Source: Bacillota bacterium
GTDB lineage: Bacteria; Bacillota; SHA-98; UBA4971
Direction of reading: 5' to 3'
Assembly: GCA_012689375.1 (NCBI GenBank)
Contig: JAAZLO010000021.1
Span: forward strand, 1-64,000
Length of the DNA: 64,000 nucleotides
Positions within the stretch are counted from its first letter, which is position 1. Each line of letters opens with the position of its first letter. Below, one piece after another: positions 25,866 to 35,120 of the stretch. The position numbers and the translations under genes were made by a program. The notes beneath the pieces were generated by a model that was given only the letters and a program-made list of their open reading frames with translations, had not been told where the DNA came from and made no database searches.

Positions 25866-28562
25866 ATGGAGAACCCAACCGAAACCGGCTTGGAAAAGTC
25901 GGAGGATATGCCTACTGTCTATACACCTTTAGAGTTTGAGGAAAATACTTATAAAAAATGGGTTTCTGCAGGCCTGTTTCATCAGGAAGTGGATCCTTTC
26001 CGGAAACCTTTTTGTATAGTAATTCCCCCGCCTAATATTACCGGGGCTCTCCATATTGGGCATGCCCTTGATAATACTCTCCAGGATATTCTGATCAGAT
26101 GGCATAGAATGCTGGGACACAATACAATATGGATTCCGGGGACGGATCATGCTGGTATTGCGACACAAGTGAAAGTTGAAGCTTCACTGCAGGAAGAGGG
26201 TTTGACCAGGCATGATTTAGGGCGGGAAGAATTCATAAAACGCGTATGGGATTGGAAGCAAAAGTATGGGGGGGCTATCAGAGATCAACTGGAAAAGCTG
26301 GGGGCATCGTGTGATTGGGATAGGGAAAGGTTCACCATGGATGAAGGCCTTTCTAAGGCTGTCCGCCGGGTTTTCGTAAGTTTATATAAAAAAGGCCTTA
26401 TATATAGGGGTGCCTATATTGTAAACTGGTGTCCAAGGTGTCATACATCTTTATCAGATCTTGAAGTCGAACATGAAGAGCGAAAGGGCGCCTTATATTA
26501 TATTAATTATCCTTTTCCTGACAGGGAAAATTATGTGCAAATCGCTACAACCCGGCCTGAAACAATGCTGGGAGATACTGCAATTGCTGTAAACCCCAAT
26601 GATAAACGGTACCGGGACATTATAGGCAAATATGTAATTCTTCCTATTGTGAACAAGAAGATACCGGTTATTGCAGATGAATGGGCGGATCCTGAATTTG
26701 GTACCGGGGCTGTAAAAGTAACTCCTGCACATGATCAGAATGACTTTCAGATTGGGCTCAGACACTCCTTGCCTTTGGTTAGAGTTATTGATGAAGATGG
26801 ACGCATGACAAAAGAGGCAGGGAAATATGAGGGGCTGGACAGATATAAGTGCCGGGAGGAAGTAGTATTTGAGCTCCAACGTCTTGGATATCTCGCAAAA
26901 ATCGAGGAAAGAACCCACTCTGTAGGGCATTGCCAAAGATGCCATACTTCAGTTGAGCCTCTCGTTTCGAAACAATGGTTCGTCAAAATGAAGCCTCTTG
27001 CAGAACCGGCCATTAAGGCTGTTAAGGAAGGTAAAATTAAGTTTGTACCTGACAGATTTCGTAAAATCTACCTTAATTGGATGGAAAATGTCCATGATTG
27101 GTGTATCTCGAGGCAGCTTTGGTGGGGGCACCGCATTCCTGTATGGTATTGTGAAGATTGCGGCGAAACAATTGTGTCTTCGAATACCCCCCACAAATGT
27201 ACGAAGTGCGGCGGGGGTAGCCTGGTGCAAGACCCGGACGTTTTGGATACATGGTTTTCTTCAGCTTTATGGCCGTTTTCCACAATGGGGTGGCCTGAAG
27301 AAACCTGCGAACTAAAACATTTTTATCCTACTTCCGTTCTGGTTACTGCTTATGATATTATTTTCTTTTGGGTAGCTAGAATGATAGTAATGGGCTTGGA
27401 ATTTATGGATGATGTCCCATTTTCGGATGTGCTAATCCATGGTTTGGTAAGGGCTTCCAGCGGTAAGAAAATGAGTAAGTCCCTGGGTACAGGGATAGAT
27501 CCCTTAGAAATAATTGATGAATACGGTGCAGATGTCCTTAGGTTTGCATTAATTATGGGCAACACTCCGGGTAATGACATTACGTTCAGGGAGGAGAGGC
27601 TGGAAGCAAGCAGAAACTTTACAAATAAACTTTGGAATGCCTCAAGATTTACAATTATGAACCTTCGAGGTTTCCAACTTGATATACCTGCAAGTAACCA
27701 ATCTTTGAATTCCGTGGAGGATTCAGATTTAATACTGGCGGATAAGTGGATAAGAAGCAGGATTAATAAAATATGCAAGGAAGTATCCATGCATTTAGAG
27801 GATTATGAAATCGGTGAGGCGGCCCGGACCCTTTATAACTTCACATGGAATGAATTTTGTGATTGGTATATTGAGATTGTTAAAGAAAGGCTGTATTCGG
27901 AAGATATAAAAGCCCGGGGATGTGCCCAGTACGTTCTATGGGAAACATTGGGGAAACTATTAAGGCTTCTCCACCCGTTTCTCCCGTTCATAACTGAGGT
28001 TGTGTGGGATTTATTACCCCATACTGAAGGCAGCATTATGATCTCTCAGTGGCCGGAATATAAAAGTGATATTAACAATCCCGGGGCTGAAAAGGCTATG
28101 AATCTTTTAATGGAGACTATAGGAGGGATTAGAAACATACGTTCAGAAATGAGCATTCCTCCCCATAAAAAAATTAAGGCTGTCATTGTTGCAGAAGATA
28201 CGATTGGTGAAATCTTAAGGGATAATAATACCCTTGTATCTGTGCTTTCCGGGCTTTCGGATATGGTTGTAAGAGAACACTTAGACATGCCCCCTGAAAA
28301 AGCAGTTTCCCAAATTGTGCCCGGGGCTGAAATTTATGTACCTCTTGTCGGGATTATTGATTTAGATGCAGAAATTCAAAAACTTGAAAAAGACCTAATT
28401 TCTACACAGGATATGATTTTAAGATCCCAGAAGAAACTTTGCAATAAAGGGTTCCTGGAGAAAGCAAAAAAAGAAATTATAGAAAAAGAGAAAGGGAGAT
28501 TAGCGGACTCCCGGGAAAAGGAGGCAAGGCTCCAAAAGCGCCTGAGTGAGCTCAGGGAGTAA
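25866..28562 (+). CDS. valS: Valyl-tRNA synthetase
   Basis: Class I synthetase charging tRNA-Val, with an editing domain against threonine. 898 residues. The HIGH motif is in GALHIGHALD (63-66), the CP1 editing domain covers roughly 190-340 (TTRPETMLGDTAIAVNP), a zinc knuckle pair is seen (CPRCHTS; CEDCGE...CTKCGG), and KMSKS is at 535-539. The C-terminal anticodon-binding domain ends in a coiled coil (about 835-898). ATG 25866 is the start, preceded by AAAAGGAGGAATAGG. Regulated by the T-box leader above. folC follows with four bases between. Confidence 0.97.
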   Translation: MENPTETGLEKSEDMPTVYTPLEFEENTYKKWVSAGLFHQEVDPFRKPFCIVIPPPNITGALHIGHALDNTLQDILIRWHRMLGHNTIWIPGTDHAGIATQVKVEASLQEEGLTRHDLGREEFIKRVWDWKQKYGGAIRDQLEKLGASCDWDRERFTMDEGLSKAVRRVFVSLYKKGLIYRGAYIVNWCPRCHTSLSDLEVEHEERKGALYYINYPFPDRENYVQIATTRPETMLGDTAIAVNPNDKRYRDIIGKYVILPIVNKKIPVIADEWADPEFGTGAVKVTPAHDQNDFQIGLRHSLPLVRVIDEDGRMTKEAGKYEGLDRYKCREEVVFELQRLGYLAKIEERTHSVGHCQRCHTSVEPLVSKQWFVKMKPLAEPAIKAVKEGKIKFVPDRFRKIYLNWMENVHDWCISRQLWWGHRIPVWYCEDCGETIVSSNTPHKCTKCGGGSLVQDPDVLDTWFSSALWPFSTMGWPEETCELKHFYPTSVLVTAYDIIFFWVARMIVMGLEFMDDVPFSDVLIHGLVRASSGKKMSKSLGTGIDPLEIIDEYGADVLRFALIMGNTPGNDITFREERLEASRNFTNKLWNASRFTIMNLRGFQLDIPASNQSLNSVEDSDLILADKWIRSRINKICKEVSMHLEDYEIGEAARTLYNFTWNEFCDWYIEIVKERLYSEDIKARGCAQYVLWETLGKLLRLLHPFLPFITEVVWDLLPHTEGSIMISQWPEYKSDINNPGAEKAMNLLMETIGGIRNIRSEMSIPPHKKIKAVIVAEDTIGEILRDNNTLVSVLSGLSDMVVREHLDMPPEKAVSQIVPGAEIYVPLVGIIDLDAEIQKLEKDLISTQDMILRSQKKLCNKGFLEKAKKEIIEKEKGRLADSREKEARLQKRLSELRE

Positions 28563-28566
28563 GTAT

Positions 28567-30555
28567 ATGAATTATAAAGAAGCAATAATTTTCCTACGAG
28601 AACTAGGTAAATTTGGTATGCGTACAGGGCTTGGGCGCAGCCTTGCATTATCTCATGAAACAGGCAAGCCTGAGCGGAAATTCCCAATAATTCACATAGC
28701 GGGCACCAACGGTAAAGGTTCAGTGGCGGCGATGATTGAATCTATTCTGAGACATTCAGGGTTTCATGTAGGGCTTTATACATCTCCGCATCTTTCATCG
28801 TACAACGAGCGAATTCGGGTAGGGGGGCGCCCTATTCCCAAACTCGCGCTGGCTAATCTAATGACTGAATTGAAGCCTATTTTTGAAAGAATCGCAAGTG
28901 ATGATTCGTTGGGGGCCCCGACTGAATTTGAGATAGGGACTGCACTTGCCTTTTCATATTTTGCACATGAAAAGGTGGATTTTGCAGTAGTCGAAGTGGG
29001 ATTGGGCGGAAGATTGGACTCCACTAATATTGTGACACCCCGGGTTTCAGTGATCACAAGTATAAGCCGGGAGCATACAAGTGTTCTGGGGGATACTCCG
29101 GAAGAGATTGCCTGGGAGAAAGCAGGAATTATTAAACAGGGTGTTCCTGTTGTCATAGGGCCGCAAAATCCTGCTGTTCTTGAGATAATAAAGAAAATTG
29201 CACATGAAAAACATTCACCGACTGTAATTTTCGGTGAAGATATAAAATGCTATAGAAAATACCGGTCCATTGATGGGCAGGTTTTTGCGGCGGAAGTCAA
29301 AGGGCAAAGCTTTGATTCTCTCAGAATCCCCCTCCTTGGGGCGCATCAGGTTGAAAATGCGGGTATCGCAGTAGGAGTAATAAAGACCCTATGTGATCTT
29401 GGAATAAAAATAAAGGGGAAAGCGATTATAAGCGGCCTTAAATCTGTTTCGTGGCCGGGGAGGCTGGAAGTGCTGCAGAAAAAGCCTCTGGTTTTAGTTG
29501 ACGGTGCCCATAATGAAGAAGGTATTGCTCGGTTGAAAGAGGCAATTCGTGAAATTAAAGATGATCAGGCTGTGACGGCAGTAGTAGGTATATCCCGAGG
29601 GAAGCCTGTTGGGAATATGATATCCGGGATTTCAGGATTTGCCGACAATATTATCGCTACAGGTGCTTTATCATCAAGAAGCGGAATAACGGATCCCGGT
29701 GTACTCTGGGATTTTGCAAAAAGGGAAGGGATCCCCGCTGAAATTATACGGGATCCGCTTCAGGCTGTAAATAAAGGATTGGAAAATGCTGGGGAATCAG
29801 GTGCCTTGGTGGTTTGCGGGTCTATTTATCTCGTCGGTAATGTGCGTAGGCATCTTCTGCAAACAGCAGGTGTATTACCTATGAGCCAAAGACTAGTTAT
29901 ATTTGTCGGGGCCTTTGGTTCCGGAAAAACTGAGGTTGCACTGAATTATGCAAAACTTATGCGTTTCCAGAGCAAGAAAGTTGCTATTATTGATTTTGAT
30001 ATTGTAAATCCCTATTTCAGATCTCGTGAGGTTGCCTCAGCTATGAAGGATCTCGGAATAAGCGTGATTTCGTCTGCACCTCGGATGGAAGCGGCTGATT
30101 TGCCTTCAATTTCTCCCTCTGTATTCCAGGCATTTCAGGATTTCTCGCTTCAGGCCGTGTTTGATGTAGGGGGAGATCCAACAGGTGCAAAAGCGCTTTC
30201 CGGGTTTAGGAGGCAGTTTAAGGAAGCAGGTTATGATATGTATTTTGTCTTAAATACAAACCGGCCCTTTACCAAAGACTTGGAAGATGCCAGGATAATG
30301 CTGGAGTCTATCGAAGAAATATCCCAACTCTCGGTTACGGGGATAGTAAGCAATACTCATTTAGGCAAAGAAACAACAACAGAGGATGTCTTAAAAGGGG
30401 TAAGGATTTCAGAGGCTCTTGGCCGTGAGCTGGATCTTCCCCTGGTATTTGCATGTGCCGATCAGGATATCATTGAAGATATCGGTAAACTTCCCCATAC
30501 GAGACTGGTAGGGCTTGATCTGCATATGAGACCCTTGTGGGAGAGGATTTCGTAA
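28567..30555 (+). CDS. folC: Folylpolyglutamate synthase fused to a P-loop nucleotide-binding domain
   Basis: A single 662-residue frame holding two proteins. Residues 1 to about 435 are FolC, which adds glutamates to folates (and in some bacteria makes dihydrofolate): P-loop AGTNGKGSV (46-52), LYTSPHLSSYNERI, ATP/folate region VEVGLGGRLDSTN, and LVDGAHNEEG. Residues 439-662 are a separate P-loop ATPase: VGAFGSGKTEVA (448-455), then DFDIVNPYFRSRE and FDVGGDPTGAK, resembling CobQ/MinD-type nucleotide-binding proteins that are normally encoded alone. An in-frame ATG at 29881 has AGGTG eight bases upstream, so the ATPase might also be made separately. ATG 28567 follows AGGGAG. Confidence 0.92.
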   Translation: MNYKEAIIFLRELGKFGMRTGLGRSLALSHETGKPERKFPIIHIAGTNGKGSVAAMIESILRHSGFHVGLYTSPHLSSYNERIRVGGRPIPKLALANLMTELKPIFERIASDDSLGAPTEFEIGTALAFSYFAHEKVDFAVVEVGLGGRLDSTNIVTPRVSVITSISREHTSVLGDTPEEIAWEKAGIIKQGVPVVIGPQNPAVLEIIKKIAHEKHSPTVIFGEDIKCYRKYRSIDGQVFAAEVKGQSFDSLRIPLLGAHQVENAGIAVGVIKTLCDLGIKIKGKAIISGLKSVSWPGRLEVLQKKPLVLVDGAHNEEGIARLKEAIREIKDDQAVTAVVGISRGKPVGNMISGISGFADNIIATGALSSRSGITDPGVLWDFAKREGIPAEIIRDPLQAVNKGLENAGESGALVVCGSIYLVGNVRRHLLQTAGVLPMSQRLVIFVGAFGSGKTEVALNYAKLMRFQSKKVAIIDFDIVNPYFRSREVASAMKDLGISVISSAPRMEAADLPSISPSVFQAFQDFSLQAVFDVGGDPTGAKALSGFRRQFKEAGYDMYFVLNTNRPFTKDLEDARIMLESIEEISQLSVTGIVSNTHLGKETTTEDVLKGVRISEALGRELDLPLVFACADQDIIEDIGKLPHTRLVGLDLHMRPLWERIS

Positions 30556-30625
30556 ATGCTCAGGAGGAAAAACAGACAGCGCCAGGTAATATTAGTAGAT
30601 AGATGACTCTAAGGAGGGGTGCAGG

Positions 30626-31174
30626 ATGTCGGAGCGGGCAGGCAGAACCAAAGAAAGATCCCTATGGTTTGTGTTAGTATGGATTGTGACGCTTGGGGCA
30701 ATGGTGGGACTTGGTATCTTGCTTGGGAAGTACGTTTTGAGTTATTATGCATCATCATTGCAATCGTCGCGTACTAACGAGGTTTCAATAGCCGAATTAA
30801 GTCCGTCGGAGCACGATAATTCACAGAGTGTTGCGATTCCCGTATCCCCGATTTCCCCTGAACCACAGGAAAAACAGAAGGGAGTTTTATCTAAGGATCC
30901 TACTGTCAGTGCACCTGGCGAAGCAGGGATTACCCGTGGATCTACCGGAATTTCAGAAGAACCGATCCTTTATAAGGTTCAAGTCGGGGAATTTCATAAC
31001 AGGGAAGAGGCGGAAGATCTCGGGCGTAAATTAGAGGAAGCGGGATATCCTGTATTTATAACACCGGTTGCCCCTCACAGGATTCAAATAGGTGCGTTTC
31101 AGAATAAAGCCAATGCAGATGCACTTGTAAAAGAAATTGAAACGCAGGGGTATCCTGTAATTGTTCAGCAATAA
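30626..31174 (+). CDS. SPOR-domain membrane protein
   Basis: A 182-residue protein with a short cytosolic N-terminus, one membrane helix (about 13-37), a proline/serine-rich extracytoplasmic linker (about 45-110) and a C-terminal SPOR domain with the two short repeats YKVQVGEFHNREEAEDLG and HRIQIGAFQNKANADALV. SPOR domains bind peptidoglycan lacking stem peptides and locate proteins to division sites or to spore septa. The catalytic role, if any, is unknown. The start ATG 30626 has AGGAGGGG upstream. It follows folC by 70 bases and is next to the redox-signalling cassette, with no evident functional link. Confidence 0.88.
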   Translation: MSERAGRTKERSLWFVLVWIVTLGAMVGLGILLGKYVLSYYASSLQSSRTNEVSIAELSPSEHDNSQSVAIPVSPISPEPQEKQKGVLSKDPTVSAPGEAGITRGSTGISEEPILYKVQVGEFHNREEAEDLGRKLEEAGYPVFITPVAPHRIQIGAFQNKANADALVKEIETQGYPVIVQQ

Positions 31175-31210
31175 ATTATATTATAATTGTGGACGGAGGG
31201 TCAAAACCAG

Positions 31211-31594
31211 ATGCAATTGAGGGAGATTGTCAGAATACTTGATGCAGAGGTCCTCACCGGTAAAGATAAATTGGACATGCACGTTGAAGCAGGTTGCGGA
31301 TGTGATTTAATAAGTGATCTTCTGGCATTTACTAAAGAAAAGATGCTTATTCTTACCGGGTTGATATCACCCCAAATCATCCGTGCCGCGGAAATGGCGG
31401 ATTCAGCTGCCATTGTTTTTGTGCGGGGTAAACGGCCTACCCGTGATATTATTGATATGGGTGAAGAATTAGGTTTACCGATTCTATGTACATCTTATCC
31501 GTTATACGAATGTGCCGGTCTTCTGTTTACAGCAGGGTTACCGGGCTGGCGTCATTGGCCCCGTATCGTTAACGGAGTACAGAATGTACCTTGA
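31211..31594 (+). CDS. DRTGG-domain protein (first copy)
   Basis: A 127-residue stand-alone DRTGG-type domain. This fold is known as a regulatory module in phosphotransacetylases and CBS-domain pyrophosphatases; ligand unknown here. It has GCGCDLISDLLAFTKEKMLILTGL (first half) and a C-terminal GLPILCTSYPLYECAGLL. The start ATG 31211 has GGAGGG ten bases upstream, and a TATAAT at 31182 might be the cassette promoter though its -35 is poor. The last 11 bases overlap the next gene, so the two are coupled. A second copy lies at 33369, on the other side of the hydrogenase-like gene; both share a DLLSD/DLISDLL core. Confidence 0.8.
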   Translation: MQLREIVRILDAEVLTGKDKLDMHVEAGCGCDLISDLLAFTKEKMLILTGLISPQIIRAAEMADSAAIVFVRGKRPTRDIIDMGEELGLPILCTSYPLYECAGLLFTAGLPGWRHWPRIVNGVQNVP

Positions 31595-32012
31595 GTATCG
31601 TGTTGACGGGGGAGATTTCCAGGCATCAGGGCAAGCCGCGGCAGGAATTAAAAGAACGCTTCGCCAAATAGGTATAGATGCGGAAGTTGCCAGGCGGGCA
31701 GCTATTGTGACTTACGAAGCCGAAATGAATATTGCTATACATGCTTACCTCGGTACTATCAGTATTGAAATATTACCGGAACGAATTATTATTCAAGCTG
31801 ATGATGAAGGCCCGGGTATCGCTGATATCCCTGCGGCAATGCAGGTAGGGTATTCTACAGCGACAGAAGACATAAGGGAAATGGGATTTGGTGCAGGCCT
31901 CGGCCTTCCTAATATGAGGCGGTATTCCGATGAGTTTGAAATTGAATCACAAGTGGGGGTTGGGACAAGCGTCAGAGCGGTGATAATCTTGCCGGCGAAA
32001 GAAGGAAACTAA
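31584..32012 (+). CDS. RsbW-like anti-sigma-factor-type ATP-binding protein
   Basis: A 142-residue GHKL (HATPase_c) protein of the RsbW/SpoIIAB class, serine kinases that bind sigma factors or anti-sigma antagonists. N box EAEMNIAIHAY with its Glu and Asn, G1 box DDEGPGI and G2 box GAGLGLPNMRRYSDEF are all intact. There is no membrane segment and no phospho-accepting histidine domain. The start ATG 31584 overlaps the end of the DRTGG gene; the ORF track adds 24 residues from inside that gene. The hydrogenase-like gene starts two bases after its stop. A regulatory partner to the hydrogenase-like protein is likely by context. Confidence 0.85.
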   Translation: MYLEYRVDGGDFQASGQAAAGIKRTLRQIGIDAEVARRAAIVTYEAEMNIAIHAYLGTISIEILPERIIIQADDEGPGIADIPAAMQVGYSTATEDIREMGFGAGLGLPNMRRYSDEFEIESQVGVGTSVRAVIILPAKEGN

Positions 32013-32014
32013 TT

Positions 32015-33364
32015 ATGACCCAGCTGTTTCACTCGGTATTATTGATTGAGGAAAAATGTCGTGGTTGCACCAGATGCATCAGGAATTGCCCAACTGAAGC
32101 CATTAGGGTCAGAGGTGGCAAAGCCAGAATTAACGTAGAAAGGTGTATTGATTGCGGCGAATGTATCAGGACTTGTGATAATCATGCGAAGACTGCTGTA
32201 ACAGATCCTTTGTCAAAACTGGAAGAGTTTGATTACACTATTGCATTACCCGCCCCGTCTTTATATGCTCAATTTGGGAAAGAAACTGACAGAAGAAAAA
32301 TACTAGCTTCCCTTATTGATATGGGATTTAATGATGTTTTTGAGGTAGCGTACGGTGCGGATATAGCTACCTTTTTAACATTAGAATATCTAAAAAATCC
32401 AAACTGCAAGTTTCCTGCAATTTCAGCAGCCTGTCCCGCTGTTGTGAGATTAATTCAAGTGCGTTTTCCTTCATTGATAGATCACTTAATTCCGGTGGAA
32501 TCACCTATGGCATGTGCCGGAAAACTGGCTAAAGAGAAAACAAGTGAGAGGCTTGGAATCCCGGAAGATAAAATAGGGACTTTTTTTATTACTCCGTGCC
32601 CTGCAAAGGTTACTTGGGTGCGTGAGGCAAACAGTCGTGGAACTTTTTTTGTCGATGGTGCTATATCCATGTTTGATGCGTACGGTGAGATTATGAAAAG
32701 GCTTCTGACGATTCCTCCCCCTTACCCGCAGCTTAAGGCATCTCCGGACGGGGTCGGCTGGGGACGCACAGGTGGGGAACGTATTGCATCAAAAATTAAG
32801 AATTCCCTCGTAGTGGACGGAATCCATAATGTAATAAATGTTCTGGAAGAGGTTGAAATGGGCAGGCTGGACGATGTGGAGTTCTTAGAGGCCCAGGCAT
32901 GTGTAGGTGGGTGTATCGGCGGTGCCCTTACTGTATTAAATCCATTTATAGGCAAGATGAATTTAGAGTCTGTTGTTGATAAATCAAAGGATCGATCTGA
33001 ACCGCCTGAGGATTTTGTTAAGGAGTTCCGCCTCAAGGAACGCCTTGATGAATTTATAATGAAACTTGATATTATGGCAGTACCTGCTTTTAGGCTTGAT
33101 CAGGATGTATCCCGGGCAATTATCAAGGCCGAAATGATAGAAAAGGTAGTCAATGAACTGCCAGGGTTAGATTGTGGTTCGTGTGGCAGTCCTCATTGCC
33201 GTGCTTTGGCTGAGGATATTGTTCAAGGTCTTGCCGTTGATACTGATTGTATTTTAAAGCTACGTGAAGAAATTGAGATTCTTGCGGAACAACTTCTGGA
33301 GATGGCAAAAAAGAGTCCTTCAGCATTAAAAAGGGATGATAATTCTGGAGAATCCGGAGAGTGA
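32015..33364 (+). CDS. [FeFe]-hydrogenase-like protein, sensory type
   Basis: 449 residues. Two N-terminal [4Fe-4S] motifs (CRGCTRCIRNCP, C15-C25; CIDCGECIRTC, C44-C54) precede an [FeFe]-hydrogenase large-subunit domain. Its H-cluster motifs are changed: L1 is SAACP, where the proton-transfer Cys is Ala (A139) and the cubane Cys is C140; L2 is TPCPAK (C195), Thr in place of Met; L3 is EAQACVGGC (C296, C300), Gln in place of Met. All four cubane ligands remain. A C-terminal [4Fe-4S] motif, CGSCGSPHC plus C412, ends the protein. These changes match the pattern known in sensory (HydS-type) enzymes, but no PAS domain is attached. Setting among DRTGG, ATPase and PHP genes supports regulation. Confidence 0.88.
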   Translation: MTQLFHSVLLIEEKCRGCTRCIRNCPTEAIRVRGGKARINVERCIDCGECIRTCDNHAKTAVTDPLSKLEEFDYTIALPAPSLYAQFGKETDRRKILASLIDMGFNDVFEVAYGADIATFLTLEYLKNPNCKFPAISAACPAVVRLIQVRFPSLIDHLIPVESPMACAGKLAKEKTSERLGIPEDKIGTFFITPCPAKVTWVREANSRGTFFVDGAISMFDAYGEIMKRLLTIPPPYPQLKASPDGVGWGRTGGERIASKIKNSLVVDGIHNVINVLEEVEMGRLDDVEFLEAQACVGGCIGGALTVLNPFIGKMNLESVVDKSKDRSEPPEDFVKEFRLKERLDEFIMKLDIMAVPAFRLDQDVSRAIIKAEMIEKVVNELPGLDCGSCGSPHCRALAEDIVQGLAVDTDCILKLREEIEILAEQLLEMAKKSPSALKRDDNSGESGE

Positions 33365-33368
33365 CGAT

Positions 33369-33731
33369 ATGAATCATGGAGTTACAATGAGGGATATTGT
33401 TGTTAAGCTCGGATGTGAAGTAATGGCCGGCTCGGAGCATTTGGATAATCCGGTGGCGTTTGGATATTCCTCAGATCTCTTAAGTGATGTTATGGCGAAA
33501 GTTGGTTTAGGCGATGTCTGGGTTACGGTACAGACACATGAAAATATTATAGCTGTAGGAAGCATTACAGGCGTTTCCGGGATTATAATTGCCGGGGGTG
33601 CTGCTCCTCTGCCTCCTACTGTGCGTAGGGCTAATGAAGAAGGTATTCCTTTGCTCGTTACCGTTAAACCTTCTTTTGAGGTTATCGGTATCCTTTACCA
33701 TATGGGTATAAAAGGTAGATCGGAGAAGTAG
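33369..33731 (+). CDS. DRTGG-domain protein (second copy)
   Basis: A 120-residue stand-alone DRTGG-type protein, distant relative of the one at 31211. It has MRDIVVKLGCEVMAGSEHLD, the GYSSDLLSDVMA core and IPLLVTVKPSFEVIGILY at the end, plus a glycine-rich IIIAGGAAPLPP loop. The start ATG 33369 has GGAGAG seven bases upstream; the ORF track's longer start lies in the hydrogenase gene. Function unknown; a small-molecule sensor role is an inference from the fold's use elsewhere. Confidence 0.8.
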   Translation: MNHGVTMRDIVVKLGCEVMAGSEHLDNPVAFGYSSDLLSDVMAKVGLGDVWVTVQTHENIIAVGSITGVSGIIIAGGAAPLPPTVRRANEEGIPLLVTVKPSFEVIGILYHMGIKGRSEK

Positions 33732-33746
33732 AAGGGAAGAAATCAG

Positions 33747-34499
33747 GTGAGGTTCTTTTTGGCGGACTTTCATATCCATACGGCCCTTTCTCCATGTGCA
33801 GAAAATGAAATGACTCCGCCCGCCATAATTGCAGCTGCGAAGGATAAAGGCTTAGAGGTTATAGGTATTTGCGATCATAATTCAGCAGAAAATGTCATGG
33901 CAGTTATGGAGGCGGGAAAAGCTGAGGGGATAATGGTTATCGGTGGAGCTGAAGTCCAGACTGCAGAGGATGTGCATATCCTCACATTCTTTCGGGATTA
34001 TGGAAATCTAATTCTCTGGCAGGAAGAAATTTATGCTGCATTGCCCGGAATTAAAAACGATGAGGTGAAATTCGGGGAACAATTAATAATGAATTCGCAT
34101 GGAGAAATAACAGGTAGGTTAACTGCCTTTCTCTTAAGCTCCACATTCATGAGTATTGATTATGTAGGCAAGCGGGTACGGGAATTAGGAGGCTTCGTTA
34201 TTCCGGCGCATGTAGACAGGCCATCGTTTAGTCTTATAAGGAATCTTGGGTTTGTGCCGGCCGGACTTGAACCCTGCTGTGTGGAACTGTCAAAAAATAT
34301 CAGCATAGAGCAGGCTAAGAAGAAGTTCCCGTCCATTGCACAGTTCCCTCTCATTAAATCATCAGATGCTCATAGGTTAAATGAGATATCACCATATACA
34401 AAAATTTGGATGAAGGACAAGATCTGGGATGAGCTTTTGCTTGCCCTCAATTTCGCCGGAGGGAGGTACATTTTACCTTCTGATACTTGTCTACGATAA
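33747..34499 (+). CDS. PHP-domain metal-dependent phosphoesterase
   Basis: A 250-residue PHP protein. The metal ligands are visible: DFHIHTALSP near the start, ICDHNSAEN, GAEVQTAEDVHIL, IPAHVDRPS and SSDAHR. Relatives hydrolyse phosphate esters such as 3',5'-nucleotide bisphosphates or histidinol phosphate; the substrate here is unknown. The start is GTG 33747, after AAGGGAAG. It is 15 bases after the second DRTGG gene and in the same direction, so it belongs to the cassette. It could turn over a signal sensed by the DRTGG proteins, but that is a guess. Confidence 0.85.
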   Translation: MRFFLADFHIHTALSPCAENEMTPPAIIAAAKDKGLEVIGICDHNSAENVMAVMEAGKAEGIMVIGGAEVQTAEDVHILTFFRDYGNLILWQEEIYAALPGIKNDEVKFGEQLIMNSHGEITGRLTAFLLSSTFMSIDYVGKRVRELGGFVIPAHVDRPSFSLIRNLGFVPAGLEPCCVELSKNISIEQAKKKFPSIAQFPLIKSSDAHRLNEISPYTKIWMKDKIWDELLLALNFAGGRYILPSDTCLR

Positions 34500-34547
34500 T
34501 TATTATTCAATTAGTTCGTAAAGCAATATAAAAATAGGAGTGGGAAT

Positions 34548-35093
34548 GTGCGGGAACTTTCACTTCATATTCTTGATATAGCCCAGAACTCAATAGAGGC
34601 AGGGGCGGACAGCATAGAAATAATAATTACTGAAAACGAATCGTCTGATACTCTGACCATATGTATTCTGGATAACGGATCAGGGATTCCTGCAGAAGCC
34701 CTCGATAATATCACTGATCCCTTTGTAACATCTAGAAAAACCCGCCGGGTGGGGCTGGGGATCCCTTTATTTAAAGAAGCAGCCAGAGCAGCAGGAGGAG
34801 GTTTACAAATCCGGTCTGCAGTAGGTAAAGGAACGGAAATTAAAGCTGACTTTTCCCTAAGCAGTATTGACAGGGCACCTCTCGGGAATATAGCGGAAAC
34901 CATGGCTCTTCTTATGGTTTGTAATCCGGAGGTACATTTTAAATATGAACATATCAGGGGGAATACTAAATTCATGTGCAGTACAAGCAGCTTAGAAGAG
35001 ATACTTAACGGTATACCCCTTGGAAGCCCGGGTGCAGTATCTGTAATACGCAGTTTTATTGATGGCGGCCTTGAGGATATCAGAGTATCATAA
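34548..35093 (+). CDS. Stand-alone histidine-kinase-type ATPase domain protein
   Basis: A 181-residue GHKL ATPase: N box LDIAQNSIEAGADSIEI, G1 box DNGSGIP, F box ITDPFVTSRKTRRVGLGIPLFK and G2 region. It resembles the C-terminal catalytic half of a histidine kinase, but no HisKA dimerisation domain or sensor is present and the last 65 residues form an unassigned tail. It starts at GTG 34548, with TAGGAG upstream. It is distinct from the RsbW-like ATPase at 31584, being closer to the kinase type. Partner unknown. Confidence 0.8.
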   Translation: MRELSLHILDIAQNSIEAGADSIEIIITENESSDTLTICILDNGSGIPAEALDNITDPFVTSRKTRRVGLGIPLFKEAARAAGGGLQIRSAVGKGTEIKADFSLSSIDRAPLGNIAETMALLMVCNPEVHFKYEHIRGNTKFMCSTSSLEEILNGIPLGSPGAVSVIRSFIDGGLEDIRVS

Positions 35094-35120
35094 GCCGACT
35101 GCAACTAATGCGCCGGAGGC

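Noticed and set aside
34565-35104. 179-aa minus-strand ORF over the ATPase gene at 34548
   Set aside because: The plus frame has intact N, G1 and G2 boxes; the minus frame has none.
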